From DASQZK01 sp963764345 (lineage in GTDB: Bacteria; Bacteroidota; Bacteroidia; Bacteroidales; GCA-2748055): a stretch of 64,000 bases of DNA. Location of the stretch: the NCBI GenBank assembly GCA_963764345.1, contig CAVXSF010000008.1, forward strand, positions 248,001 to 312,000, read 5' to 3'. A program made the position numbers and the translations under genes. Below the pieces are notes generated by a model. The model had not been told where the DNA came from, did not search any database, and saw only the letters and a list, made by a program, of their open reading frames with translations. This document shows, one piece after another, positions 1 to 9,512 of the stretch (its first letter is position 1; every line of letters begins with the position of its first letter).

Positions 1-128
1 AAGATGATAAACAGAATACCAAGAACTCCGCCTACTCCAAAAAAGCAAGGTATCATTTTAATAAAATTAGGTTTATTTGTATGGCAAGATAAGCCCGGAC
101 CTGTAATTACAAAATTATTATTTATCAT
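1..128 (-). CDS. Possible N-terminal part of a small membrane protein
   Basis: A reading frame starts at the ATG complementary to 126-128 and stays open to the window edge (about 42 codons). The visible part ends in a hydrophobic, Gly-rich stretch that could be a membrane segment. No family is recognised, there is no obvious ribosome binding site, and the frame may be chance. Between this and the terminator at 389 nothing else is supported; a 70-codon plus-strand frame at 237-449 runs through the terminator hairpin and is not believed. Confidence 0.22.
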   Translation of the reverse strand, partial: MINNNFVITGPGLSCHTNKPNFIKMIPCFFGVGGVLGILFII

Positions 129-388
129 ATGACCCTGCGAAAAGAATCCTTCTCATCCGCGCTGGTGAGGATGTCGTTCATTTTCAAGACCGGGGAGCTG
201 ATAGGTTACGCCGGGAGCTGAACGTGGACATGTGCTGTGCATCCCCCGTATAATGATTGGGCAGGTGCCGTATGCATTCAAAGGGAAGGCGGATATACCT
301 GCGGATATCACAGGCCTGGATATCAGGTGGAATCGTTTAAGAGGATGCGTTTTTTAATGATGTGCATTTTCCTTCTGGTTCCTAAACC

Positions 389-423
389 AAAAAAAAGCTG
401 CTTACGAGGTAAGCAGCCTTTTT
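389..423 (-). terminator. Rho-independent terminator of asnB (possibly bidirectional)
   Basis: Nine-base-pair stem GCTGCTTAC / GTAAGCAGC (397-405 and 409-417) with a 3-base loop. On the minus strand it is followed by a run of T (complement of the A run 389-396), and it lies about 55 bases after the asnB stop codon. On the plus strand it is also followed by five T, so it could stop transcription from both sides. Confidence 0.8.
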
Positions 424-477
424 CCATTTATAAACCAAAAGCGGCTTGATTATGCTTTCATATATCACTGGTCTGTA

Positions 478-2064
478 TTATTCGCCGCTTTTTCCGTAGT
501 TTGGCAATACCCGGGCGCTTGGATCGTTTACATCGCAGTTTTTCCATTCTTTATTAGGCATCCACATCGATTTGACCACATCGGCACGTCCAGGGAAATA
601 TTTCTCAAATATATCGCGGTACATCAGTGATTCTTTGGAGATTGGCGGTGCGTGTTTGTACCTGACCTGAGCGATCAGTAAGTCTTCATCGGAATACAAC
701 TCTTCGGCATAGGCTTTCAGGTAATCAACCATGCTATGACCCACGGCGTCAGAAAATGCGGCTTTTTCCCTGTAAAGGATCTCATGCGGCAGGTAATCAC
801 CCTCAAAACTTTTCCTGAGCAGATATTTGCCAATGCCGGTGAAGTTCATCTTTTTTTCCGGACGGATACTCATCACATAATCCACAAAATCAAGATCACC
901 GAAAGGAACCCGTGCTTCCAGCCCGTTGGAGGAAATGCAGCGGTCGGCCCGAAGGACGTCGTACATATAGATCTCCCTGATCCTTTTTTCCGCTTCCTTT
1001 TGAAAATCATCGGGTGAAGGGGCGAAATCGGTGTACTTGTAACCGAAGATCTCATCGGAGATTTCCCCGGTCATAAGGACCTTAATGTCGGTATTTTCCC
1101 GGATATACTTACAAACCAGGTACATACCCACGGAGGCTCTGATGGTGGTGATATCCCAGGTTTCGATGTTATAGATTAGCGTACTCAGGGTATCGAAGAT
1201 ATCCTGTTTTTTGAACAGGACTTCGGTATGGTCTGCACCAAGATAGTCGGCCACCATCCGGGCATACTTTGTATCGATAGGGCCATCTTCAATACCAACG
1301 GCAAAAGTTCTGATTGGCTTGTCCATCATTTGTGCCGCAATGGCACACACCAGGCTTGAATCGAGTCCGCCACTGCACAGGAATCCTACCGGTACGTCGG
1401 CATGAAGCCTTTTTTCGACGCCCCGGGTCAGCAGCCTGTTGATGTTTTTAAAGATGGTTTCCAGGTCATCGTCTTTATACTTGTCTACCCTGGAAACATC
1501 GCGGTAAGGCAGGATCTTCTCCCCGTCGAAATAGTGTCCGGGGGGAAAGGGTTTCACTGTTTTGCATGATCCGATAAGGGCTTTCATCTCGCTGGCAAAC
1601 ATGATCTCGCCATAGTCGCTGTACCCGTAAAACATCGGCCGGATCCCGATCGGATCCCGGGCGGCAAAATATTTATTCTGCCTTGAATCATAAATGACGC
1701 ATACAAATTCTGCATCCAGCTCAATAGCCGTCTGTTTTATACCCTTTTCCAGAAACATCGGGATGATTACCTCACAATCGCTTTCCGAACTGAACGTGAA
1801 AGTGTCTTCATACTTTTCCCTCAATTGCGGGTAATTATAAATTTCACCATTGCAAACGAGATGAATATGCTCATACTGAAGCGGCTGGTTGCCGTCATCA
1901 CTGATGTCAATGATCTTAAGACGGTGAAAGCCCATCCAGCCGTCTTCTCCAAAATCTGTAGTAACTGAATTATCCGGTCCCCTGTGTTTAACCGATCTGA
2001 AATCATGAGCCACATCGAGCTTCAGCTTTTTGTCCTTCCCCGTATAAACCGTAAATCCACACAT
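478..2064 (-). CDS. asnB: Asparagine synthase (glutamine-hydrolysing)
   Basis: Makes asparagine from aspartate and ATP using ammonia released from glutamine; cytosolic. The 528-residue protein starts Met-Cys-Gly, so Cys2 is the amidotransferase nucleophile after Met removal. The N-terminal half is a class II glutamine amidotransferase domain (about 1-190, with the RGPD and CNGEIYN motifs). The C-terminal half is the synthetase domain with the ATP-pyrophosphatase loop SGGLDSS (about 230) and a GEISDE motif. Length matches AsnB proteins (about 550). The start is fixed by the nucleophile. It is a single-gene unit: terminator just downstream, and a weak TAnnTTTG-like box (2126-2133, minus strand) about 60 bases upstream. 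Confidence 0.95.
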   Translation of the reverse strand: MCGFTVYTGKDKKLKLDVAHDFRSVKHRGPDNSVTTDFGEDGWMGFHRLKIIDISDDGNQPLQYEHIHLVCNGEIYNYPQLREKYEDTFTFSSESDCEVIIPMFLEKGIKQTAIELDAEFVCVIYDSRQNKYFAARDPIGIRPMFYGYSDYGEIMFASEMKALIGSCKTVKPFPPGHYFDGEKILPYRDVSRVDKYKDDDLETIFKNINRLLTRGVEKRLHADVPVGFLCSGGLDSSLVCAIAAQMMDKPIRTFAVGIEDGPIDTKYARMVADYLGADHTEVLFKKQDIFDTLSTLIYNIETWDITTIRASVGMYLVCKYIRENTDIKVLMTGEISDEIFGYKYTDFAPSPDDFQKEAEKRIREIYMYDVLRADRCISSNGLEARVPFGDLDFVDYVMSIRPEKKMNFTGIGKYLLRKSFEGDYLPHEILYREKAAFSDAVGHSMVDYLKAYAEELYSDEDLLIAQVRYKHAPPISKESLMYRDIFEKYFPGRADVVKSMWMPNKEWKNCDVNDPSARVLPNYGKSGE

Positions 2065-2681
2065 AAGAATTCAAATTAATGGTTAAAAAGAAATTCAGAA
2101 ATATAAATCTGATATTATTATTGTTCAAAAATAACTAAAATGTAATTAATAATGGCATAAAAATTACATAAAATAAGATAAAACTAAGTTTTACTTACGA
2201 ATAGTTATTTAAAGGCTAAAATATTTACGATTTGTTACCCGGAGAAGGGTAAATGGTTGTTCCAGCTTATACTTTATAAGATGGTTTGATGGCAGGCCGG
2301 AGACGATAGTTTCCGGCACTGCAATATAGTTGTTTAGTTGTTTAGTTGTTTAGTTGTTTAGTTGTTTAGTTGTTTAGTTGTGTCTGGATAACCCCTAACT
2401 AATCCCTAACCCCTAACCCCTAATCCCTAATCCCTAACCCCTAATCACCAACCCCTAATCCCCTCCAACATATTTACCTGAAAAACAGACCTGTATATCT
2501 TATTTAAAAATTCACCTTATTATTGTTTAACGATATACTGACAAGATTGAACGATAAAAATTTGTTTGGATATTATTTAGAATAAAAGATCAAAAACTCT
2601 TAAAAAGCCAATAAAAGTAGTAAAAATAGAAAATACCTATTTATAAAGTCTTTCTGAAATGACAGTTTGTAGTTAAATAAA
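2065..2681. repeat. AT-rich intergenic region with TTGTTTAG tandem repeat and CCCTAA-rich tract
   Basis: No gene is visible. Six perfect copies of the 8-mer TTGTTTAG lie at 2330-2377. They are followed at about 2391-2464 by an irregular tract of CCCTAA/CCCCTAA/ATCCCTAA units. Similar T/C-rich tracts occur at 11781-11995 and 32432-32525. The remainder is very AT-rich and lies between divergent genes (asnB and the sigma factor), so it probably contains both promoters. Confidence 0.8.
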
Positions 2682-2714
2682 TTTGGAAGTTTGTTCAATA
2701 TACTATTATATTTG
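2682..2714 (+). promoter_or_regulatory. Bacteroidota-type promoter of the ECF sigma gene
   Basis: A TTTG at 2682-2685 and a TATATTTG at 2707-2714 are separated by 21 bases, matching the Bacteroidota housekeeping consensus TTTG-N(19-21)-TAnnTTTG. The predicted transcription start is about 2720, giving a leader of about 30 bases before the ATG at 2750. Confidence 0.55.
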
Positions 2715-2749
2715 TTAAACAAAAGAAGATAACCTAAAACCTTCACACC

Positions 2750-3253
2750 ATGACAGCAATAGAATTTAGCAACGCATTGATTAACATGGAAGACAGTCTG
2801 GAAAGGTTTGCACTTAGCCTGACTTCCAATCGAGAAGAAGCAAAGGATCTCTTGCAGGAAACCTATCTGAAGGCCCTGACCTACAGGGAGAAATTTGTTG
2901 AGTTCACCAACCTTAAAGCATGGGCTTATACCATCATGAAGAACACCTTCATAAATAATTACCGTAAGTCTATGCGGGAAAATACCAAAGTTGATAGTAC
3001 CAAAGATCTTTACTATCTGAATAATTCAAAGGAGTCACAGTTGATCAAACCAGATTCCGAGATCCGTATCAAAGAAATCAGAAAGGCCATCGAACAACTG
3101 GACGATGATTTCAAAGTTCCTTTCAAAATGCATACGGAAGGGTACAAGTATAAGGAAATAGCCGACACACTGGACCTCAAAATCGGAACTGTCAAAAGCC
3201 GTATCTTCTTTACACGGAAAAAATTGATGGAATCACTGAAGGATTACAGCTAA
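2750..3253 (+). CDS. ECF-type RNA polymerase sigma factor
   Basis: Small alternative sigma factor (167 residues) that would direct RNA polymerase to a restricted set of promoters. Region 2 is visible around residues 20-85, with the typical DLLQETYLKAL segment and aromatic W/Y positions for -10 recognition. Region 4 is at about 110-160 with a helix-turn-helix (YKEIADTLDLKIGTVKSR). It belongs to the short Bacteroidota ECF group. No anti-sigma factor gene is adjacent: folE follows 57 bases downstream on the same strand, so the two may be co-transcribed. The start is supported by the promoter 36 bases upstream. Its targets cannot be read from this window. Confidence 0.9.
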   Translation: MTAIEFSNALINMEDSLERFALSLTSNREEAKDLLQETYLKALTYREKFVEFTNLKAWAYTIMKNTFINNYRKSMRENTKVDSTKDLYYLNNSKESQLIKPDSEIRIKEIRKAIEQLDDDFKVPFKMHTEGYKYKEIADTLDLKIGTVKSRIFFTRKKLMESLKDYS

Positions 3254-3310
3254 ATTTTTTCGCGTAAATAGGATATACGCATCGTAAAATCTTTAAAATA
3301 ATTTTCGTTA

Positions 3311-4024
3311 ATGAAAATCAATGGGAATAATGCGCTGAAAAGTGATGAAGACCACTTTTCAGCTTACAGAGAACTTATGGTTATCGGGGATCAGCAGCCG
3401 GAATTAAACGCTGTTACCCCTCTGCGGTCAGATGCTTTTACAATGTCCAATGATGAGAAGAAACAGAAGATCGCCTATCATTTCAGAGAGATAATGGAAA
3501 CTCTTGGAATGGATCTTCAGGACGATAGTCTCAGTGGAACGCCCGACAGGGTTGCACGCATGTATGTCGATGAGATCTTTTACGGACTGGATCCAAAAAA
3601 TAAACCTGAAGCGACGCTGTTTAACAACAAATTCGGATATACGGAAATGCTTGTGGAGAAGGATATAAAGGTGCATTCCTACTGTGAGCATCACTTTGTA
3701 CCGATATTGGGGAAAGCACACGTGGCCTACATCTCATCCGGTAAAGTCATCGGGCTTTCCAAAATAAACCGGATTGTGGATTATTATTCCAGGCGTCCCC
3801 AGGTACAGGAACGTCTCACCATACAGATCGCCACCGAACTGATGAGAATCCTGGAAACGGAAGATGTTGCGGTGCTGATTGATTCCGAACATTTCTGTGT
3901 TATTACACGCGGTGTTCGGGATATTAACAGTTCAACGGTAACCACTTCTTATCATGGCAGGTTCAAAGATCCATCCGTGCGGGGTGAATTTTTTTCCTAC
4001 ATTGGCATGAACGGGAAAAAATAG
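3311..4024 (+). CDS. folE: GTP cyclohydrolase I
   Basis: Converts GTP to 7,8-dihydroneopterin triphosphate, first step of tetrahydrofolate (and related pterin) synthesis; cytosolic homodecamer. The catalytic core carries the zinc ligands in CEHH (about residue 125) and the later HFCV segment, plus the conserved SKINRIVDYYSRRPQVQERLT and GVRD regions, so this is a type I (FolE1) enzyme. The 237 residues include an N-terminal extension of about 44 residues before the conserved core; the ATG at 3443 would give a more usual length near 193, so the start is uncertain. It follows the sigma factor by 57 bases. Confidence 0.94.
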   Translation: MKINGNNALKSDEDHFSAYRELMVIGDQQPELNAVTPLRSDAFTMSNDEKKQKIAYHFREIMETLGMDLQDDSLSGTPDRVARMYVDEIFYGLDPKNKPEATLFNNKFGYTEMLVEKDIKVHSYCEHHFVPILGKAHVAYISSGKVIGLSKINRIVDYYSRRPQVQERLTIQIATELMRILETEDVAVLIDSEHFCVITRGVRDINSSTVTTSYHGRFKDPSVRGEFFSYIGMNGKK

Positions 4025-4059
4025 GACAGAGTCATTTTTTGACAAGTGGGATTATGGGT

Positions 4060-4102
4060 ATCAGTCCCGGAGGAAGGAATAAATCCTGAAACCGGGACTG
4101 AT
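4060..4102 (+). terminator. Inverted repeat after folE, possible terminator
   Basis: Eleven-base-pair perfect arms ATCAGTCCCGG (4060-4070) and CCGGGACTGAT (4092-4102), 36 bases after the folE stop. Only a short T-rich stretch follows, so intrinsic termination is plausible but not certain. The rest of 4025-4353 shows no gene; it separates convergent folE and nhaD. Confidence 0.5.
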
Positions 4103-4353
4103 TGTTTCCGGCTTCTTATCAGGCATTAAACGAACCAAAGCGTTCCGTCAGTACCCGTTAACGGTAATTGAAAATTCCCTCCCCATAGCTTACCGATGCC
4201 GATGGGTATCCTTTCTGTTCAAATCAGTTGATACCTGGTAAACGAATCATATCCGACAGAACCCGAAACGGGCCTGCTGTACATTTGTTCGTTCCGCTGA
4301 TCCGTTCTTCTTCTGTCCGGGAGATATTACCGGGTTCTTTTTACCGGTGGCTC

Positions 4354-5616
4354 TCAGGTATACATCAGGATATAGGTCAGGAATCCCGCGCTGTACCCGA
4401 TCAGGGCAAGAAGACTGACCCGTTTCAGATACCAGAAAAATTCTATTTTTTCCATACCCATGACCACTACACCGGCAGCCGAACCGATGATGAGCACACT
4501 GCCTCCCGTGCCTGCACAGAATGCCAGCATCTCCCAAAGGCTGTTATCGATGGGGAAAACTGAGACATCATACATGCCCATACCGGCGGCAACGAGAGGA
4601 ACATTGTCGATCACGGCCGACATCAGACCTATGATATAGATGATAAGCCGTTTATCGGCAAAGGCATGGTCGAGTCCTGCGGCCAGGCTTTTCAGGATAC
4701 CAGCCGACTGCAGTGCTCCGACGGCGAGTAAAATCCCGAGGAAGAACAGCACACTGGAAATATCGATCCGCGATAAAGCCTCGTTGATACGCAGATGCCT
4801 CCGCTCTTCATACCGGGAATGCATCAGGTCGGTCACCATCCACATAATGCCCACTCCGAGCAGGATCCCCATATAAGGAGGAAGGTGGGTAATGGTTTTG
4901 AATATTGGGACAAAGATCAGCGAGCCTATACCGAGGAACAGTACAAAAACGCCTCCCGGTTCGGTTTTGGACTGCTCTTCGATCTTCTTTGCATTGACCA
5001 TTAGAGTTCCTTTCAACCGGAATGATTCGATCGCAAGTGGGATGGCGAGAGTCACAATACTCGGTATGAAAAGGGCCTTGATGATATTCCAGCTTGTGAT
5101 CCTGTCGCCGATCCACAGCATGGTGGTGGTGACGTCCCCGATAGGAGTCCATGCACCACCTGCATTGGCAGCAATAATGACCATACTGGCAAACATGACC
5201 CGGTCCTTCTTGTCGTCAATGAGCTTTCGCAGCAGGGAGACCATAACGATGGAGGTGGTCAGGTTATCCAGGATGGATGACAGGAAGAATGTGGCAAAGC
5301 CGGTCATCCATAACAGGCTCACTTTGTTTTTTGTATGAATCCACTGGATTATGACCTTGAATCCTTTATGGGCATCGATCATCTCGACAATGGTCATGGC
5401 TCCCAGCAGGAAGAAAAGGATCTGGGATACTTCAGCAAGGTTTTCAGACAATTCGTGAACGGTTTGAGGGATATCATATTCGCCCAGTGAGAATATAACC
5501 CACAGCGCCACAGCCATAAGCAGTGCTATAGCTGTTTTCCCTACTCTTAAAGGGTGTTCCAGCGCGATTGCCGTATATCCGGCAATGAAAACTACAATGA
5601 GTGAAATAATAAACAT
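4354..5616 (-). CDS. nhaD: NhaD-type Na+/H+ antiporter
   Basis: Inner-membrane sodium/proton antiporter used for sodium extrusion and pH homeostasis. The 420-residue protein is hydrophobic with about 11-13 membrane segments and belongs to the ion transporter superfamily (ArsB/NhaD/citrate transporter-like). Family-typical polar motifs are present: SSILDNLTTSIVM near residue 115, NAGGAWTPIGDVTTTMLW near residue 150, and DNVPLVAA and GTGGSVLIIGSAAG in the C-terminal half. Length fits NhaD. It is convergent with folE and divergent from the VanZ-like gene. Some relatives transport other anions, but the motif pattern favours NhaD. Confidence 0.88.
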   Translation of the reverse strand: MFIISLIVVFIAGYTAIALEHPLRVGKTAIALLMAVALWVIFSLGEYDIPQTVHELSENLAEVSQILFFLLGAMTIVEMIDAHKGFKVIIQWIHTKNKVSLLWMTGFATFFLSSILDNLTTSIVMVSLLRKLIDDKKDRVMFASMVIIAANAGGAWTPIGDVTTTMLWIGDRITSWNIIKALFIPSIVTLAIPLAIESFRLKGTLMVNAKKIEEQSKTEPGGVFVLFLGIGSLIFVPIFKTITHLPPYMGILLGVGIMWMVTDLMHSRYEERRHLRINEALSRIDISSVLFFLGILLAVGALQSAGILKSLAAGLDHAFADKRLIIYIIGLMSAVIDNVPLVAAGMGMYDVSVFPIDNSLWEMLAFCAGTGGSVLIIGSAAGVVVMGMEKIEFFWYLKRVSLLALIGYSAGFLTYILMYT

Positions 5617-5910
5617 AATGGTTAGTTTGGTTGAAAAAACGTCGTCAAAAGTAGTAATGAACCTTTATCGTTATTCTGTAAGTGTGAATTTTTTCGAAAA
5701 AAAATGAGGGTAAATACCGGACGCGGAATCACCTTCCGGGAAACCGGCCTGGCAAGTGGATGAGGGAGAAGGCGATCCATAGGATTGAAAAAAGAATATC
5801 TTTGTTACCCGTTTCACTATTTGAAACATTTTCATTCTCTGAAAGTTTTAAGGATAGCCGGTGGATGTTTACCGGGAATTCTTCATTTTTGCAATTTCAA
5901 CAGAATAGAT

Positions 5911-6333
5911 ATGACAAAATCCAGGTACAGGAAGTGGTTGATTCCGGTCTTTTATTTCTGGCTGATCACCTTGTATGTTCTTACAGCAATACCAGGCAGC
6001 AACGGTCCTGAGAAATTTTCTGACTCACCCGTCCGGTGGGACTATCTGGAGCATCTGTTTCTGTTCATGCTCATACCCATACTTTATTTCCTGTCGGGAG
6101 GAGCCGGTATGAAGATAAAAACCCTGCGGGCAGGGATTCTTCTTATATGCGCAGGATTATTTTACTCCGTGGTTGCTGAAGTTCAACAGATATGGGTCCC
6201 CGGAAGAGCTTTCAACCCTGTGGATCTTACTCTTAACCTGACAGGTTTCCTTACAGGCATCCCTGCCGGGATATTTGCAAGCCGGATCATCTTCAGGAAG
6301 CGTTTGAAAAATGGGCAAAGAGCGGACATCTGA
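5911..6333 (+). CDS. VanZ-like membrane protein
   Basis: Small inner-membrane protein (140 residues) with four predicted membrane helices and the VanZ-family pattern: TAIPGS after helix 1, WDYLEHLFLFMLIPILYF in helix 2, a Glu-Gln pair (VAEVQQIWVPGRAFNPVDLTLN) before helix 4. VanZ itself gives low-level teicoplanin resistance, but the function of most homologues is unknown and no antibiotic role should be assumed. The frame is open from 5785, but the ATG at 5911 (MTKSRYRK) gives the expected N-terminus with basic residues before helix 1. No partner genes are adjacent. Bases 6334-6531 downstream hold nothing recognisable. Confidence 0.78.
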   Translation: MTKSRYRKWLIPVFYFWLITLYVLTAIPGSNGPEKFSDSPVRWDYLEHLFLFMLIPILYFLSGGAGMKIKTLRAGILLICAGLFYSVVAEVQQIWVPGRAFNPVDLTLNLTGFLTGIPAGIFASRIIFRKRLKNGQRADI

Positions 6334-6531
6334 ATGATTGGGATCAGCGGTAAGGATTTAATTAGTACAGACCGGTACCCGGGGAACCTGTCAAATACTG
6401 GTCTGAATCCGGATTTCCGTATCCATGATTGTGCAGAATCCGGAATTTTGCCTGGTCGTCAATTAGTCATTTTCCCATGGTTTTTACCTTTACTGCATTC
6501 TTCCCATCCGCTTTCCAATGATTTCTGATTT

Positions 6532-9297
6532 CTAGTTCTCTTCCCCTTTTCGGACCTTCCTGATAAAGGCATCTGAATATCCTTCCCCTCTCACTCTCTG
6601 AAGGGCTTTTTCTGCATCGGACATATCCATGTAAATGCCCTCCGAAATTCTAAAGAAACCGTCATTTCCCTTTGTAATCCTCAAATCCCGCAGCTGGGTG
6701 AAGGCCGACGGGTCAGGCCGGTTTTTTGTGGCAGTGATCTGTATGGTGAAGTAGAAATTGCTGGTATTACGGTCCGGTTCTGCTGGTGATATGGTGATAT
6801 AGTTTGACAGGGGCATGACAAATGCATCAGTGTAACCTTCTTCTATATAATGACTTAACCTGGTCATGGCCTGGTCGTGGGTTTCAAAAATGCCGGTAAC
6901 ATACCTGTGATACCCGTCTTTACCTTCATACAACTGAATGTTCTCAGGATGGCCGAAAACATCGAAGTCAGTTTCGTTTTTAAGTGCCATGAGTTGAATG
7001 GTGAACGGACCCTGAACTTCTTCAGGGCTGAGATCGGACGTGGATAACAACCTGGTGAAATCATTTTCTCCAAGCATAAATGCATCTGAAAAGTCACCGT
7101 CAATCACAGTATTTAGAAATTTGGTGGCTTCAGTCCTGATACTGAAAGGCCCGGTAGCATACAGGCAACCTTTTTCCGTTTCGAAAAGACGTGTATCCTG
7201 ACCCTCCACATTAGCCGGGAAGGTGTTTAGCTTTTTCTTTGGTTGTTCAAGAATGACATAATACCGTTTGTCTCTCATCGGCTTGAGACTTTCAGGCACT
7301 TTCAGTTCATCCATCCTGATGTTCTCATAATGATTGTTGATGAGCATGATTTCCACCTGGCGATTCAGCTTACGGCCTTCGGGATTATCTGTCCCGTCAG
7401 GATTGATATTCCTGGCGACATTTCCCTGTTCACCCACCCCCGATGAGATAAACCGTTCCCGGCTAATACCCCTGGCGACCAGGTAATCGAGCACAGACCT
7501 TGCTCTCTGCCGGGAAAGGTTCAGGTTATAATCCGAAGCACCCCTGGAATCGGAATGACCACGCACCTGTACAAACAAATCAGGGTAGGTTGTCATCACC
7601 TGGCAGAGTTTCTCAAGTTCAAACCGGGCTTGTTTATCGAGCACAATACTGTCGAAGCCGAAGAGAATATTTTTGACCAGGAGATAGGTGCCGTTGGTTA
7701 CTTTTTCGGGTTGAAGGCTGGATTCCACATGTATTTGTTCCCGGGTGATGCCCGGCTTGATATCCAGGTCAAGTTTTTGTTCACTATAATGATCAGAATT
7801 GATCACAATGTTGTAATTACCGGAGGGTACTTCAGCGGTGTAATTCCCTGTTTCCGGATCCGGCGCGACGGAGGCAACAGTGTCACCTGACCCGGTGTCA
7901 ATGATTTTTACTTCAGCAGATGCACTGATGTCGACATTATCTTCAGCGGTCAGGTTTCCGTCTATAATATAGTTGTGGTCGGCTGAGCCCGTAATAAAGC
8001 TGACCCATTCAATCCTGCCTTTGGGCATAGGTTGGTGGAAGCTGCTGTAAAGGGCATATTTGCCATCCGCCAGGGGAAAGAAAAAGAGGTCGTCGTCGCT
8101 GGTACTAAGAGGAAAACCGAGGTTTGCAGGAACCGACCATGTATCATCGGGAAGCCTGGTACTGTAAAAGATATCGAAGCCACCCATGGTGGCGTGACCC
8201 ATAGAACTGAAGTAAAGGGTTTTACCATCTTCAGAAAGAAAGGGCGTTTCCTCGCTGTAAATTGAATTCACGGGCTTTCCGGCATTCACCGGGTTCGACC
8301 ATGAACCGTCTTTCCCGGGATGTGAGAAGTAGATATCCATGGCACCGCAGCCCCCGGGACGGTTGCTTGTAAAACAAAGTGTCTTCATGTCGGCGGAAAT
8401 ACTGACATGTGTCTCATCCCACTGAGAATTCACCGGCTCCGGCAGTTTCTCCATTTCACTCCATCCGCCTTTTTTGAAGTGACTTACATACAGGTTTTTA
8501 TCGAGGCCATCCTGTTTAACCAGGAATAGCTCGGAGCCGTCGGTTGAGATGTCGGTAATCTGGCAATCCTCACCACCCCTGATCTGGTCATTGATATTTA
8601 CCGGCTTCTCCCAATTCCCATTCTTTTTCCGGGTCATCATGATGGCCGAATAGAACGGTTTCTCCGACATAAATAGCAGAACTGAATCTTTCTCAGCCAT
8701 CACAGCATGGAATGCGGAAGAAGCACCGTTCACCATATTGCCTGCATCTTTTAATCCGATCTTGACGGTGTCCCTGATCATTTGTTTTGCCAGGTTCACC
8801 GAGGCAATCTGTTCAGCCACATAATCGATCTCTGCTGCGTCATATAAGGGCATCACATTTTTATATTTCTCATAGTAGGTCATGGCTTCATCAAAACGGT
8901 TTTCGATGTGGTAGGCTCTTGCGAGGGCGAAAAACGCCTCCCGGGGAGCATTCCTTTCGCGGTATGAACCCTCACGGTAACCTGGCGATACACTGGCAAC
9001 TGCCTGTTCGAGAAACGGGATGGCCCGTTCCTTAAGTCCGTCAACACTCAGGTAACTTGCGCCTGTAAGGAACTGCAGATTGGCATTTGTGGGGTCAGCC
9101 TTTAAAAGCTCATGATAGAGAAAGGCAGCTTCCTGAAAATCACCACGCAGGAAAAAGTATTCCGCCTCCTGGAATTTTTCCTTAAAGGTCTTCTTGTCCA
9201 ATCCCTGTTGAGGGTAACCCTTGGCGAGAAAGACAAACATGAATATGCACGTACAGAATACCTTCGTCAACATTTTTGGAATTCCTTCACGGTTCAT
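6532..9297 (-). CDS. Outer-membrane OmpA/PD40 protein with TPR and three SPOR-like repeats
   Basis: Large envelope protein (921 residues), probably in the outer membrane or periplasm and bound to peptidoglycan. Order of domains: signal peptide (about 9-30), TPR-like helices (35-150), PD40/WD40-like beta-propeller strands with SxDGxxLxF motifs (about 200-440), a carboxypeptidase-regulatory-like domain (about 450-525), an OmpA C-terminal domain (about 540-660; GFDSIVLD, GHSDSRG, NLxLSxxRA, NRQVEI), and then three SPOR-like repeats of about 75 residues (about 690-915), each ending with a Y/F-S/T-DAF motif. The TPR-PD40-OmpA order is common in Bacteroidota proteins of the PorE/gliding type; the three extra SPOR-like repeats are unusual. 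A second start nine codons downstream would fit the signal peptide better. Confidence 0.86.
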   Translation of the reverse strand: MNREGIPKMLTKVFCTCIFMFVFLAKGYPQQGLDKKTFKEKFQEAEYFFLRGDFQEAAFLYHELLKADPTNANLQFLTGASYLSVDGLKERAIPFLEQAVASVSPGYREGSYRERNAPREAFFALARAYHIENRFDEAMTYYEKYKNVMPLYDAAEIDYVAEQIASVNLAKQMIRDTVKIGLKDAGNMVNGASSAFHAVMAEKDSVLLFMSEKPFYSAIMMTRKKNGNWEKPVNINDQIRGGEDCQITDISTDGSELFLVKQDGLDKNLYVSHFKKGGWSEMEKLPEPVNSQWDETHVSISADMKTLCFTSNRPGGCGAMDIYFSHPGKDGSWSNPVNAGKPVNSIYSEETPFLSEDGKTLYFSSMGHATMGGFDIFYSTRLPDDTWSVPANLGFPLSTSDDDLFFFPLADGKYALYSSFHQPMPKGRIEWVSFITGSADHNYIIDGNLTAEDNVDISASAEVKIIDTGSGDTVASVAPDPETGNYTAEVPSGNYNIVINSDHYSEQKLDLDIKPGITREQIHVESSLQPEKVTNGTYLLVKNILFGFDSIVLDKQARFELEKLCQVMTTYPDLFVQVRGHSDSRGASDYNLNLSRQRARSVLDYLVARGISRERFISSGVGEQGNVARNINPDGTDNPEGRKLNRQVEIMLINNHYENIRMDELKVPESLKPMRDKRYYVILEQPKKKLNTFPANVEGQDTRLFETEKGCLYATGPFSIRTEATKFLNTVIDGDFSDAFMLGENDFTRLLSTSDLSPEEVQGPFTIQLMALKNETDFDVFGHPENIQLYEGKDGYHRYVTGIFETHDQAMTRLSHYIEEGYTDAFVMPLSNYITISPAEPDRNTSNFYFTIQITATKNRPDPSAFTQLRDLRITKGNDGFFRISEGIYMDMSDAEKALQRVRGEGYSDAFIRKVRKGEEN

Positions 9298-9512
9298 TCA
9301 ATTAACAACGCCTGAAAGTAACGATTTCATCCTGTGAATATCAATTTCTTTTATGAACAAACATTTTATGAATCTGCAGGTTAATGACCGAATCCGCTAT
9401 GATGAGGCAACCGGCTGAATATGAAAAATTGGTAAGTGGATCGATGATAACAGATAATCCCTGGCTTATTGTCAGTTTTCAGCAGAAAAAAGGAAGTCGG
9501 CAGTTTATAGAC

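Noticed and set aside
237..449. 70-codon plus-strand open frame
   Set aside because: Runs through the terminator hairpin of asnB and has no family match.
3254..3310. Riboswitch or leader before folE
   Set aside because: Only 57 bases and no conserved structure; a preQ1 or THF switch could not be supported.
4228..4563. 111-codon plus-strand open frame
   Set aside because: Mostly antisense to nhaD; biased by the GC pattern of that gene.
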